From SZAS-103 sp038226665 (GTDB lineage Bacteria > Pseudomonadota > Gammaproteobacteria > Xanthomonadales > Xanthomonadaceae), in NCBI GenBank assembly GCA_038226665.1, contig JBBRQI010000004.1, positions 98,815-162,814 on the forward strand: DNA of 64,000 nt, written 5' to 3'. The position numbers and the translations under genes were made by a program. This document shows positions 17,220-26,138 of the stretch, piece after piece. Numbering within the stretch: the stretch's first letter is position 1; every line of letters starts with the position of its first letter. The notes beneath the pieces were generated by a model. The model saw nothing but the letters and a program-made list of their open reading frames with translations. It was not told where the DNA came from and searched no databases.

Positions 17220-18286
17220 GGCGCGCCGATGATGCGCGGCTCCGGTTCGAGCTTCACGCCGAAACGCGTATGCACCGAATCGATGATCTTGTGCGCAAGA
17301 TCGAGCAATTGCGTACCAGTTGCATGGCCATGATTGACCAGCACGAGAGCGTGTTGGTCGGACACGCCTGCATCGCCGTCACGAAAGCCTTTCCATCCGC
17401 TGGCTTCGATCAGCCACGCGGCGGAGAGTTTGGGCTGCGCGTCGTCGCCGGAATGGAAAACCGGCAGAGCAGGGTGCGACGATTTCAATGCGTCGGCGAT
17501 TTCGGGATCGACCAGTGGATTCTTGAAGAAGCTGCCGGCGTTGCCAATGATTTTTGGATCGGGAAGTTTGCGTCGGCGCAGTCGCGTCACTGCATCGGCG
17601 ATATCGCGTGCCGTCGGTTGCGCGATCGACATGGCTGCGAGCTCATCGTGGATGCCGGCGTAATCGAGGCGCAGTGCGTGTTCGCGTGGCAGGCGAAATG
17701 TGACGGCGGTGATGATCCACCGCGCCGGTTCGCGCTTGAAACGACTATCGCGATAGCCAAATGCGCAGGCGTCCGATGATAGCGTGCGCAAAGCGCCATC
17801 GTGGCGATCAAAGGCTTCGACGCTTTCGATGAATTCGCCGGCTTCGGCGCCGTATGCGCCGATGTTCTGGATCGGGGCGGCACCCACCGTGCCGGGAATC
17901 AGCGCGAGATTTTCGAGCCCCTGCAAGCCGTGGCCGAGCGTCCAGTGGACGAGGTCGTTCCAGTCCGCGCCAGCGTCCGCACGCACGAGTGCGTGATCGA
18001 CGTGGTCCTCGATGATGCGCATATCGGCGAGTTCGATCGTGAGCACGGTGCCAGCGACATCGCCAGCGAACAGCAGGTTGCTGCCTTCGCCAAGCACGAG
18101 CAGCGGGCCTTGGCGCACGCCGGGATGATCGAGCGCTTGGCGCAAAGCATCGACGCTGGCTGCCTCAATCAGTGTTTCGGCGCGTGCGGCGATGCGGAAG
18201 GTGTTGCGATTGTCTAGTGGGGCGTTCGATGTGATGCGCAACGCGTTTGCCGCTGGCAAATCGTCCAAGGAATGCGAGTCGGTCAC
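17216..18286 (-). CDS. murB: UDP-N-acetylmuramate dehydrogenase
   Basis: This 356-aa type I MurB catalyses the NADPH-dependent reduction of UDP-GlcNAc-enolpyruvate to UDP-MurNAc in peptidoglycan synthesis. The FAD-binding signature LGEGSNLL, IPGTVGAAPIQNIGAYG, the catalytic Ser in NAGSFFKNPLV and the final Glu motif LEPEPRIIG are all visible. The start is GTG 18286, overlapping the TGA of pyrD (GTGA); no suitable ATG exists. The frame continues far upstream (to 19837) only as a shadow of pyrD. Confidence 0.93.
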   Translation of the reverse strand: MTDSHSLDDLPAANALRITSNAPLDNRNTFRIAARAETLIEAASVDALRQALDHPGVRQGPLLVLGEGSNLLFAGDVAGTVLTIELADMRIIEDHVDHALVRADAGADWNDLVHWTLGHGLQGLENLALIPGTVGAAPIQNIGAYGAEAGEFIESVEAFDRHDGALRTLSSDACAFGYRDSRFKREPARWIITAVTFRLPREHALRLDYAGIHDELAAMSIAQPTARDIADAVTRLRRRKLPDPKIIGNAGSFFKNPLVDPEIADALKSSHPALPVFHSGDDAQPKLSAAWLIEASGWKGFRDGDAGVSDQHALVLVNHGHATGTQLLDLAHKIIDSVHTRFGVKLEPEPRIIGAP

Positions 18287-19317
18287 CGCAGCGTGCCTTC
18301 GCGGCGATGACGGATCGCCTCGACCGATTCGGCGATCAGCTTCGGTCCGCGGTAGATCATGCCGGTGTAGAACTGCACGAGCGTTGCGCCGGCAACGATT
18401 TTCGCAACCGCGTCCGCGCCGGTAACAATGCCGCCCACGCCGATCAGCGGAATGCGCTCGCCCACGCGTGCGCGCAACCGCGACAGGACTGCCGTCGATT
18501 TCGCATACAGCGGCTTGCCCGAGAGTCCGCCGGTTTCGTTCTGGAGACGATGGCCCTGGATCTGCGTTCGTGCGGTCGTTGTATTGGTCGCGATGATGCC
18601 GTCGATGCCGGCTTCGATCAGCGTCGTGGCGATCGCATCGATCTGCGCATCGTCGAGGTCCGGCGCGATCTTCACCAGCAGCGGCGTGCGCTTGCCGTGC
18701 AGGCCGGAGAGTTGTTCCTGGCGTTCGCGCAATGTTCCGATGAACGTGCGCAGGGTGTCGGTCTGTTGCAGATCGCGCAGACCGCTGGTGTTCGGCGACG
18801 AGATGTTGACGGTCACGTAATCGGCGAGCGCGTATACGCGATCGAGGCAATGCAGGTAATCGGCGACTGCGCTTTCGTTCGGCGTATCCGCGTTCTTGCC
18901 GATGTTGATGCCGAGGATGCCTTTCCTGCGCGCGCGCTCGACATTGCGCACGAGCGCATCGACGCCTTCGTTGTTGAAGCCGAGCCGGTTGATCACGGCC
19001 TGCTGGTCGGGCAGGCGGAACATGCGCGGCTTCGGATTGCCGACCTGCGCGCGCGGCGTGATCGTGCCGATCTCGATGAAACCGAAACCGAGCGCGAGCA
19101 ATGCATCGATATGCGCGCCGTTCTTGTCGAGCCCGGCTGCGAGCCCGACCGGATTCGGGAACGTGATGCCGAAAGCATTCACATGCATCGCTTTCGTGTG
19201 CGCGGCGTGCAGCGGATTCATGCCGCTGCGGTACGCGGCCTCGATCGCCTTCAGGCCGACCCCGTGCGCGACCTCGGCGTCGAGTGCGAACAGGAAAGGG
19301 CGCGCGAGTCCGTACAC
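18283..19317 (-). CDS. pyrD: Dihydroorotate dehydrogenase (quinone), class 2
   Basis: This 344-aa enzyme oxidises dihydroorotate to orotate with quinone as acceptor, the fourth step of pyrimidine synthesis. It has the membrane-associated N-terminal helix region, GLAAGLDKNG, INRLGFNNEGVDAL, the catalytic-base segment VNISSPNTSGLRDLQ (Ser is the class 2 base), and IGVGGIVTGADA. The start is GTG 19317, just 3 bp after the DUF4190 stop. A pyrimidine partner, dihydroorotase, is at 47.9-49.3 kb. Confidence 0.95.
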   Translation of the reverse strand: MYGLARPFLFALDAEVAHGVGLKAIEAAYRSGMNPLHAAHTKAMHVNAFGITFPNPVGLAAGLDKNGAHIDALLALGFGFIEIGTITPRAQVGNPKPRMFRLPDQQAVINRLGFNNEGVDALVRNVERARRKGILGINIGKNADTPNESAVADYLHCLDRVYALADYVTVNISSPNTSGLRDLQQTDTLRTFIGTLRERQEQLSGLHGKRTPLLVKIAPDLDDAQIDAIATTLIEAGIDGIIATNTTTARTQIQGHRLQNETGGLSGKPLYAKSTAVLSRLRARVGERIPLIGVGGIVTGADAVAKIVAGATLVQFYTGMIYRGPKLIAESVEAIRHRREGTLR

Positions 19318-19320
19318 GAA

Positions 19321-19620
19321 TCAGTGATGGCCGAAGTGTTGCGCGAGCGCAACGAAGGCCACCAGTCCGCCGAAGAACAGGAACACCGCAATGATCGCGA
19401 GCACAATCACGGCCAGGTGCAGGTAACCGAGAATCAATCCGCCGACCGCCATGCCGTCGCCATCGAGCGCACCATTGGTGCGGCGGATTTCCGAACGCGC
19501 CATGTGCCCGCTGACAATCGCGATCACCGCGCCAATGATGGGCAATAAGCACCAACTGAGGATGCCGAAGACCAGGCTGATCGTCGCCGCGGTACAGGTC
19601 TGGCGAATTTGCGAATTCAT
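19321..19620 (-). CDS. DUF4190-type small membrane protein
   Basis: This 99-aa protein has two hydrophobic segments (about residues 12-40 and 62-90) around the conserved GHMARSEIRRTNGALDGDGMAVGGLILGY loop typical of DUF4190. ATG 19620 has AGGGGAA upstream, better than TTG 19644. The function is unknown. It sits directly upstream of pyrD and is probably co-transcribed with pyrD-murB-EamA. Confidence 0.8.
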   Translation of the reverse strand: MNSQIRQTCTAATISLVFGILSWCLLPIIGAVIAIVSGHMARSEIRRTNGALDGDGMAVGGLILGYLHLAVIVLAIIAVFLFFGGLVAFVALAQHFGHH

Positions 19621-19644
19621 GCGGTTTCCCCTGTCGAGTTGCAA

Positions 19645-21177
19645 TCAGAAATCGAACTTGATGCCCTGCGCGAGCGGCAGTGAATTCGAATAGTTGATCG
19701 TATTCGTCTGTCGACGCATGTAGGCGCGCCACGCATCCGAACCCGATTCGCGGCCGCCGCCGGTTTCCTTCTCGCCACCGAATGCGCCGCCGATTTCCGC
19801 GCCCGAGGTGCCGATGTTGACGTTCGCGATGCCGCAATCCGAACCCGCTGCGGACAGGAATGCTTCGGCGGTTTTCAGGTTGGTCGTGAAGATCGACGAC
19901 GACAATCCCTGCGGCACGGCGTTCTGCACGTGCAGGGCTTCGTCGAGCGTCGAATACTTCATGACGTACAGGATCGGCGCGAAGGTTTCGGTCTGCACGA
20001 CGTCGGCGTCATTGCTCAGGCCGGTGACGATGGCCGGCAGCACATAGTTGCCCTTGCCCTCGATCGCAGCGCCGCCGCTGGCGACGGTGCCGCCGCTGGC
20101 CTTGGCTTTGGCGATCGCGGCGAGATATCCCTTCACCGCGTCCTGGCTGTTGAGCGGACCCATCAAGTTGTTCGCATCGGTCGGGTCGCCGATTTTTTTC
20201 TCGACCTGCGCGTAGGCGGCGACGAGTTTTGCGAGCACTTCATCGTAGATCGAGGTATGCACGAACAGGCGGCGCGTTGTCGTGCAACGCTGGCCGGCGG
20301 TGCCGACCGCGCCGAATACGATGGCCGGGATGGCAAGTTTAAGGTCGGCGGTTTCATCGACGATGATCGCGTTGTTGCCGCCAAGCTCCAGCAGCGAACG
20401 GCCCATGCGCTGCGCGACGCGTTCGCCGACGTTGCGGCCGACCCTGGTCGAGCCGGTGAAACTGATCAGCGGAATGCGGCGGTCGTCGACGAAGGTGCTG
20501 GCGAGTTCGGTCCCGGCATCGTTGAACAGGAAGAACAGGTCCGGGAAGCCGCCGTCCTTCAGCGCTTCGTTGCAGATCTTCAGCGCTGCAATCGCCGAGA
20601 GCGGCGTTTTCGGCGACGGTTTCCAGATGCAGATATCGCCGCAGATCGCCGCGACGAATGCGTTCCACGCCCACACCGCGACCGGGAAATTGAACGCGCT
20701 GATGATGCCGACGATGCCGATCGGATGCCATTGTTCGTACATGCGATGGCCGGGGCGTTCGCTGTGCATCGTGAGGCCGTAGAGCTGGCGCGACAGGCCG
20801 ACGGAGAATTCGCCGATGTCGATCATCTCCTGCACTTCGCCGTCGCCTTCGGGCTTCGACTTGCCCATTTCGAGCGCGACCAGCGAGCCGAGCGCGTCTT
20901 TGTGCTTGCGCAATGCATCGGAACACAGGCGGATGGCCTCGCCACGGCGCGGCGCCGGCGTCGTGCGCCAGATCGTGAACGCTTCCTGCGCACGCGCGAG
21001 AATGGTGTCGTAGTCGGCCTGCGAGGACGCATGCACGCGCGCGAGCACGTCGCCGGTCGCCGGATTGATCGGTTCGATCACGCCGGCGTCTTGCGTGCGC
21101 GACCATTCGCCACGGCCTAGGTAGGTGCCGGATTCGTCAGCGCCAAGGCCGAGTGCGGAGAGAACGGGGTGGGTCAT
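19645..21177 (-). CDS. ALDH7-type dehydrogenase (aminoadipate-semialdehyde / piperideine-6-carboxylate dehydrogenase-like)
   Basis: This 510-aa protein fits the ALDH7 (antiquitin) group. It has FNFPVAVWAWN, KPSPKTPL, FTGSTRVG, the base Glu in LELGGNNAII, and the catalytic Cys in the family-specific GQRCTTTRRLF. A late NIGTSGAEIGGAFGGEKETGGGRESGSD segment is also characteristic. ALDH7 enzymes oxidise alpha-aminoadipic semialdehyde in lysine breakdown, so that is the most likely reaction. ATG 21177 has CAGGAG upstream. No other lysine-catabolic gene is nearby. Confidence 0.9.
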   Translation of the reverse strand: MTHPVLSALGLGADESGTYLGRGEWSRTQDAGVIEPINPATGDVLARVHASSQADYDTILARAQEAFTIWRTTPAPRRGEAIRLCSDALRKHKDALGSLVALEMGKSKPEGDGEVQEMIDIGEFSVGLSRQLYGLTMHSERPGHRMYEQWHPIGIVGIISAFNFPVAVWAWNAFVAAICGDICIWKPSPKTPLSAIAALKICNEALKDGGFPDLFFLFNDAGTELASTFVDDRRIPLISFTGSTRVGRNVGERVAQRMGRSLLELGGNNAIIVDETADLKLAIPAIVFGAVGTAGQRCTTTRRLFVHTSIYDEVLAKLVAAYAQVEKKIGDPTDANNLMGPLNSQDAVKGYLAAIAKAKASGGTVASGGAAIEGKGNYVLPAIVTGLSNDADVVQTETFAPILYVMKYSTLDEALHVQNAVPQGLSSSIFTTNLKTAEAFLSAAGSDCGIANVNIGTSGAEIGGAFGGEKETGGGRESGSDAWRAYMRRQTNTINYSNSLPLAQGIKFDF

Positions 21178-21309
21178 TTGAAACTCCTGTTTTTTTCCGA
21201 GAGCCGCACATGCATGTGCGGGTCGTTCGGATGTTGCGAAGTGGTGCGAACGATCCAAGTTGAACGTACGCGCGGATGTGCGGGTGATGCGAGCGGCTCG
21301 CAAGGCTTC

Positions 21310-21386
21310 TGGTGACCCCGACAGGATTTGAACCTGTGACCTCGCCCTTAGGAGGGGCGCGCTCTATCCAGCTGAGCTACGGGGCC
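21310..21386 (-). tRNA. tRNA-Arg (anticodon CCT)
   Basis: Read on the minus strand, the 77-nt sequence folds as a cloverleaf. The acceptor stem is GGCCCCG pairing with CGGGGTC, the D-arm GCTC/GAGC, the anticodon stem CGCCC/GGGCG with loop CTCCTAA (anticodon CCT), and the T-arm ACAGG TTCAAAT CCTGT. Discriminator A is followed by an encoded CCA. It decodes the rare codon AGG. Confidence 0.96.
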
Positions 21387-21533
21387 CAATAGGCAATTAT
21401 CGCAAGGAACGGCGCTTCCTGTCGCATGCGCATTGCTCGCGTGTCCGGATGAGCGGATGCATGCCGGAGAATGAATGGTCGCGGCTCAGGTACGGACATG
21501 GGATCATCAAACTCCCGATCCAAGGCCATCGCC

Positions 21534-22037
21534 ATGAATGTCGCCATTTTCGACGCCGTCGTCACCACGCCGTTGCGCATGTTGCAGAACCTCGATGCGA
21601 TCCTCGACAAGGCTGCTGCCGACATCGCCGCAGGCAAACTCGACGAGGAAACCGTCCTGCATGCGAAGCTTGCGCCGGACATGTTCGACTTAACCCGCCA
21701 GGTGCAGCTCGCCACCGACTTCGCGAAGAGCCCGGCAGCCCGCCTGGCTGGCGTCGAAGTGCCGAAGTTCCCCGACGAGGAAACCACGCTCGCCGCGTTG
21801 AAGAAGCGCATCGCGGGCATTGCCGACTTCGTGCGAGGATTCAAACCTGCGCAGTTCGAGGGCGCCGCGGAGCGCCAGATCGTGATCCCGATGCGCGATC
21901 GCACGCTGGAGATGGTTGGCCAGGATTACTTGCTGGGCTTCGCTCAGCCGAATTTCTATTTCCACTACACCACGGCCTACGCGATCCTGCGCCACCTGGG
22001 CATCGAGATCGGCAAGAAAGACTTCATGGGGCAATGA
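21534..22037 (+). CDS. DUF1993 family protein
   Basis: This 167-aa protein matches DUF1993: N-terminal helices (MLQNLDAILDKAAADIAAGK), the central DMFDLTRQVQLATDFAKSPAARLAGVEVP and the C-terminal PNFYFHYTTAYAILRHLGIEIGKKDFMG. The family resembles DinB-like four-helix proteins and has no established function. ATG 21534 fits the family N-terminus; an in-frame ATG at 21471 adds sequence unlike the family. It stands alone after the divergent tRNA-Arg gene. Confidence 0.85.
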   Translation: MNVAIFDAVVTTPLRMLQNLDAILDKAAADIAAGKLDEETVLHAKLAPDMFDLTRQVQLATDFAKSPAARLAGVEVPKFPDEETTLAALKKRIAGIADFVRGFKPAQFEGAAERQIVIPMRDRTLEMVGQDYLLGFAQPNFYFHYTTAYAILRHLGIEIGKKDFMGQ

Positions 22038-22168
22038 AGGCCGCTTGCTAGCCTCTTGACGAGCGGCGTAAGGAACGCCGGAGCGCTGCGCGCGCGGGCC
22101 GGAATGATCATTAACAAGCCCATCATCCAAACAGCTACACTCTGCGCGCTGCCACGGGGAGCTGTGCA

Positions 22169-23035
22169 ATGCCTTGCGATCCGCAAATGCTGGACGGCGT
22201 CGAGCTGTTCGAGCACCTGACCGACGACGATCGCCGCAGCCTCGCCGAGGTGATCGATCGCCGGTCGCTTGCCGCTGGCGCGACATTGTTCCAGGCCGGC
22301 GAGCCGGGCGATTCGCTGTTCGTCGTGCAGGCGGGGGAGGTCGAGCTCTACATCAAGGACACCGCCGGCCAGAAGATCGTGCTGACCGTATCCAGCCGGG
22401 GCGAGATCTTCGGCGAGCTGTCGCTGCTCGACCAGGGCGCGCGCACCGCGACGGCGGTCGCGCTGGTCGATAGCGAACTGCTTGAACTCGACCGCGACGA
22501 CCTGCTGCTGTTGTTCAAGAAAACCCCTGCGGCGGCGCTGGCCCTGCTCGCCGCGATGGGCCACATGACCCGCAAGGCCGACGCCTTGCTGCGCACGCGC
22601 GTGTCACGCAACGCGAACGAGGAGGCCGAAGTACAACGCGGCCTCGTCCTGCGCATCGCCGACTGGGTGTCGTGGTTCAGCGGCAGCATGGTGTTCCTCG
22701 CCATCCACGGAGTCTGGTTCATCGCGTGGATCCTGATCAACACGGGTTCGATCGGCATCACGCCATTCGATCCGTATCCGTACGGCCTGCTGACGATGAT
22801 CGTGTCGCTGGAAGCGATCTTCCTGTCCTGCATCGTGCTGATCAGCCAGAACCGGCAGGCCGAAAAAGACCGCGTGCGTTCCGACATCGAATACGAGGTC
22901 AACATCAAGGCCGAACTCGAAGTCGCGCACCTGCACGAGAAGACCGACCGCATCTATTCCGAGATGCACGCGCACTTCGCGAAAATGCAGAAGGCGATGG
23001 CATTGGCGCGCGGCGCGTCCGCTTCGGCCGACTGA
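22169..23035 (+). CDS. Cyclic-nucleotide-binding domain fused to DUF1003 membrane domain
   Basis: This 288-aa protein has a cNMP-binding jelly-roll at about residues 8-125 (FQAGEPGDSLFVVQAGEVELY, then GEIFGELSLLDQGARTATAVA). It is followed by a DUF1003 domain with two membrane segments (FLAIHGVWFIAWILINTG and LTMIVSLEAIFLSCIVL) and the conserved ISQNRQAEKDR. The C-terminus is a cytosolic coiled coil. The phosphate-cassette Glu is present (FGELSL), but the usual Arg lies in QGARTATA, so ligand specificity is uncertain. ATG 22169 has GGGGAG upstream. The architecture suggests a membrane protein gated by a nucleotide or another small ligand. Confidence 0.88.
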   Translation: MPCDPQMLDGVELFEHLTDDDRRSLAEVIDRRSLAAGATLFQAGEPGDSLFVVQAGEVELYIKDTAGQKIVLTVSSRGEIFGELSLLDQGARTATAVALVDSELLELDRDDLLLLFKKTPAAALALLAAMGHMTRKADALLRTRVSRNANEEAEVQRGLVLRIADWVSWFSGSMVFLAIHGVWFIAWILINTGSIGITPFDPYPYGLLTMIVSLEAIFLSCIVLISQNRQAEKDRVRSDIEYEVNIKAELEVAHLHEKTDRIYSEMHAHFAKMQKAMALARGASASAD

Positions 23036-23092
23036 AAGTCGTCGCGCATGCGCGATCGACGCGACTGCGGTTTCGTTGGCGACAGGCGCGAC

Positions 23093-24241
23093 ATGCAACC
23101 GCATTGTACGATCCAGCGCGGAATACGGTTCGCGGTTCTTGCGTTGTTCGCGGCGCTCGCCCTGGCAAACATGCCGCTCGCCGACGCGGATGAGGCGACC
23201 GGCTACGTGCATCGCTTCAACTACACGGGCGAAGTATTTGCCGATGCCAACGGCGGCATGCAGACCGGCGTCGTCTACACCGGGCTTTTGCAGGGCACGC
23301 TGGACTGGCACTGGGGATCGTGGACCGCGCATGGCGATGCCTACTTTCCACATGGCGACAGTCTGTCCCAACACGATGTCGGCGATTTCTCGGTGGTCAG
23401 CAACATCGATGCCGTGCACCAACTGCGCTTGCACGAATTGTGGGGACAACGCCAGTTCGGGCCCGTCTCCGCCAGGATCGGATTGCTCGCGGCCGATACC
23501 GAATTCTGGGGCAGCGACACTGCGGCGCTGTTCGTCAGCAGTGCATTCGGCGCGCCGAGCGTGATCAGCGGCAACCTGCCGCACGCGCCGATTTTTCCGC
23601 AGGGCGTGCTCGGCGCGCGCGCCGCATACGACCTCGGCAAGAAGGACACGCTGCGCGTCGCCTTGATCGACGGAGACGGCGGCGATCCGGCCAGTGCGAA
23701 CCGGCATGGGCTGCGCATCGATCTCGATCACGGAGCATTACTCGTCGTCGAGGACCAGCACCTGTTCGGCACCGTCGCAGCGCCGACGGCGAGCGCGCGG
23801 ATCAGCGCGTTCTTCCGCACCCGCGATTCCACCGATATCGATGGCCCGAGCGCGCGCGGAACCTGGGGCATGATCGGCGTGATCGACCACACCATCAACA
23901 AGCGTCTGGTCTGGTTCGGTCGTGTGGGCGTGGCGGACCACGATCGCAGCACGGTGCCGTGGTCGCTCGAAACCGGCGTCAACGTCGGCGCGGTGTTCGG
24001 CCCACGCAACACGTTGGGGCTCGCGTTCGCCTATGTCGATCTGAACAAGCAGTTGCGCTCGCCCGACAATCCGCAGGGATTGCGCCATGAGGCCATTTTA
24101 GAGAGCACGTTGAACATGCCGTTCAACGAAAGGATCACCTTGCAGCCCGACCTGCAATACGTGTTCGATCCGGGCGGCACCGCGAACGCGCGCAATGCGT
24201 TGGTCGTTGGCGTGCGGGTGAATCTGGTGTTGGGACGCTAG
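23093..24241 (+). CDS. OprB-family carbohydrate-selective porin
   Basis: This protein of about 382 aa has a signal peptide ending near LANMPLADAD and a beta-barrel body rich in alternating hydrophobic strands. It ends GVRVNLVLGR. The LHELWGQRQFGPVSARIGLLAADTEFWGSD region resembles OprB porins, which admit sugars through the outer membrane. ATG 23093 follows AGGCG; an in-frame ATG at 23048 would put charged residues before the signal peptide. The gene follows the cNMP-DUF1003 gene by 57 bp. Confidence 0.78.
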   Translation: MQPHCTIQRGIRFAVLALFAALALANMPLADADEATGYVHRFNYTGEVFADANGGMQTGVVYTGLLQGTLDWHWGSWTAHGDAYFPHGDSLSQHDVGDFSVVSNIDAVHQLRLHELWGQRQFGPVSARIGLLAADTEFWGSDTAALFVSSAFGAPSVISGNLPHAPIFPQGVLGARAAYDLGKKDTLRVALIDGDGGDPASANRHGLRIDLDHGALLVVEDQHLFGTVAAPTASARISAFFRTRDSTDIDGPSARGTWGMIGVIDHTINKRLVWFGRVGVADHDRSTVPWSLETGVNVGAVFGPRNTLGLAFAYVDLNKQLRSPDNPQGLRHEAILESTLNMPFNERITLQPDLQYVFDPGGTANARNALVVGVRVNLVLGR

Positions 24242-24459
24242 AAAATCGTCGTGATTCGCGACGGCTGCGTGGATAACGCGGCGGACGTCGAGGGGATCCC
24301 CGCATGGGATCAAACCATTGGTCGATGATTCACGGTAATACGCAGACAACATGCGGCACGAACGGTTGCGCCTGTATATTCGCGATGATCATGGCCAGCG
24401 AGCACGGCCATGCGACCGCCCGAATCGCCAACGATTGAACCAGAGACGGACCATCGAAC

Positions 24460-25944
24460 ATGCCGACAACGCGCGTCATCCATATCCAGCCGTCCGACGA
24501 CGACACGCTCGCGCGGGGCGTCGCCGACATCCAGCGCGAGCTGCGATTGCCGCTCGCGTTTCCGCCGGAAGTCGAAGCCGCCGCCGCGCAGGCCGCTGCG
24601 AATCCGCGCCTGCCGGATCTCGATCGCACCGACATTCCTCTGGTGACGATCGATCCGCCCGGTTCGATGGACCTTGATCAGGCGATGCACCTGGAGCGCA
24701 ACGCAAGCGGTTACCGCGTGTATTACGCGATCGCCGATGTCGCCGCATTCGTCACCGCTGGCGATGCGATCGACGTCGAGGCCAACCGGCGCGGCGAGAC
24801 CTTGTATGGCGGCGGTTCGATCATTCCGCTGCACCCGAAGTCGCTGTGCGAAGGTGCGGCGTCGTTGCTGCCGAACCAGATGCGGCCGTCAATCCTGTGG
24901 ACGATCGATCTGGATGCGAACGGCGAAATCGCGACGATCGACGTACGCCGCGCGTGCGTCAAAAGCCGCGCCAAACTTGATTACGCAAGCGTGCAACAAA
25001 GCATCGACGCCAGTACCGCCGATCCGGTCTGGGCGACGTTGCGCGAGATCGGACAGTTGCGGCAACAACTGGAGAAGGCGCGCGGCGGCGTCAGCCTTGC
25101 GTTGCCGGATGCGGAAGTCGATTGCATGAATGGGCAGTGGGAACTCGAATATCGGGTGAGCCTTCCGGTGGAGGACTGGAACGCGCAGATTTCGTTGCTG
25201 ACCGGCATGGCGGCCGCGCGCTTGATGGTGCAGGGCAAGGTTGGAGTGCTGCGCACCTTGCCGCCGCCCGACACACAATCCATCGCGCGCCTGCGCATCA
25301 CTGCGGGCACGCTCGGCATCGTGTGGCCGGCCGCGCAGGGTTATCCGGATTTCATTCGCACGCTCGATCCGGCGCAACCCAAACACGTTGCGATGATGTT
25401 GGCGTGCACGACGGTGTTGCGCGGCGCCGGTTATGCGGCCTTCAACGGATCATTGCCGGCCCAGCCGATGCATTCGGCGATCGCAGCGGAGTACGCGCAC
25501 GTGACCGCGCCGATGCGCCGGTTGGTGGATCGCTATGCGAGCGAAGTCTGCGTCGCGCTGTGCGCGCAGCAACCGGTTCCGCTGTGGGCGCTCGATGGAT
25601 TGCCCAGCCTCCCCGACACGATGCAGGCTGCGGATCGTCGCGCGCACCAGTACGAGCGTGCGGTGATCGACCTCGTCGAATCGGTACTTCTCGCATCGCA
25701 TGTCGGCGAAAGTTTCAATGGCGCGATCGTCGAGGTAGCAGCGCCTAAAACCTGGCATGGCGGGGGTCGCAACGGTGCGGCGAACAACGGCAATTCGCAC
25801 GCGGGCATCGTGATGCTGCGCGATCCGGCGATCGAAGCGCCCGTGTCCTCGTCTTGCGAATTGACGTTGGGCGCAGATGTCAGCGTGAAGCTGGTCGAGG
25901 CCGATCCATCGAAACGTTCGACGCAATTCGAGGTGATCGGATAA
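24460..25944 (+). CDS. RNB-domain ribonuclease (RNase II/R family, lacking cold-shock domains)
   Basis: This 494-aa protein is mainly an RNB catalytic domain (about residues 55-370). It has DPPGSMDLDQAMHLER carrying Mg-binding aspartates, YYAIADVAAFV, and AAEYAHVTAPMRRLVDRY, which is the conserved His/Thr/Pro/Arg motif near the active site. It is shorter than RNase II or R (about 640-800 aa): the N-terminal OB/cold-shock domains are largely missing and the C-terminal part is too short for a typical S1 tail. It should be a 3'-5' exoribonuclease of the compact type. A strong terminator follows directly. Confidence 0.88.
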   Translation: MPTTRVIHIQPSDDDTLARGVADIQRELRLPLAFPPEVEAAAAQAAANPRLPDLDRTDIPLVTIDPPGSMDLDQAMHLERNASGYRVYYAIADVAAFVTAGDAIDVEANRRGETLYGGGSIIPLHPKSLCEGAASLLPNQMRPSILWTIDLDANGEIATIDVRRACVKSRAKLDYASVQQSIDASTADPVWATLREIGQLRQQLEKARGGVSLALPDAEVDCMNGQWELEYRVSLPVEDWNAQISLLTGMAAARLMVQGKVGVLRTLPPPDTQSIARLRITAGTLGIVWPAAQGYPDFIRTLDPAQPKHVAMMLACTTVLRGAGYAAFNGSLPAQPMHSAIAAEYAHVTAPMRRLVDRYASEVCVALCAQQPVPLWALDGLPSLPDTMQAADRRAHQYERAVIDLVESVLLASHVGESFNGAIVEVAAPKTWHGGGRNGAANNGNSHAGIVMLRDPAIEAPVSSSCELTLGADVSVKLVEADPSKRSTQFEVIG

Positions 25945-25971
25945 ATCGCGCCAGGCGCTGCCCGGACAAGA

Positions 25972-26001
25972 AAGCCGGAATCCTGCGGGATTCCGGCTTT
26001 T
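25972..26001. terminator. Rho-independent terminator after the RNB gene
   Basis: The 12-bp perfect stem AAGCCGGAATCC / GGATTCCGGCTT with a 4-base loop is followed by TT on the plus strand. On the minus strand the stem ends in a short T-run too, so it can also end transcripts of the converging tRNA-Ala gene. Confidence 0.88.
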
Positions 26002-26013
26002 CATCGTTTGATG

Positions 26014-26086
<73 letters not shown>

Positions 26087-26138
26087 ATCGAACAGGCCGG
26101 AAAGGATACCGTTCGCGACGTTCAAGCGCTAGTGGCCG

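Noticed and set aside
17216..19837. A single 873-codon minus frame over murB and pyrD
   Set aside because: pyrD is encoded in another frame of the same strand with full family motifs. The upstream part of this frame is Arg/His-rich shadow sequence.
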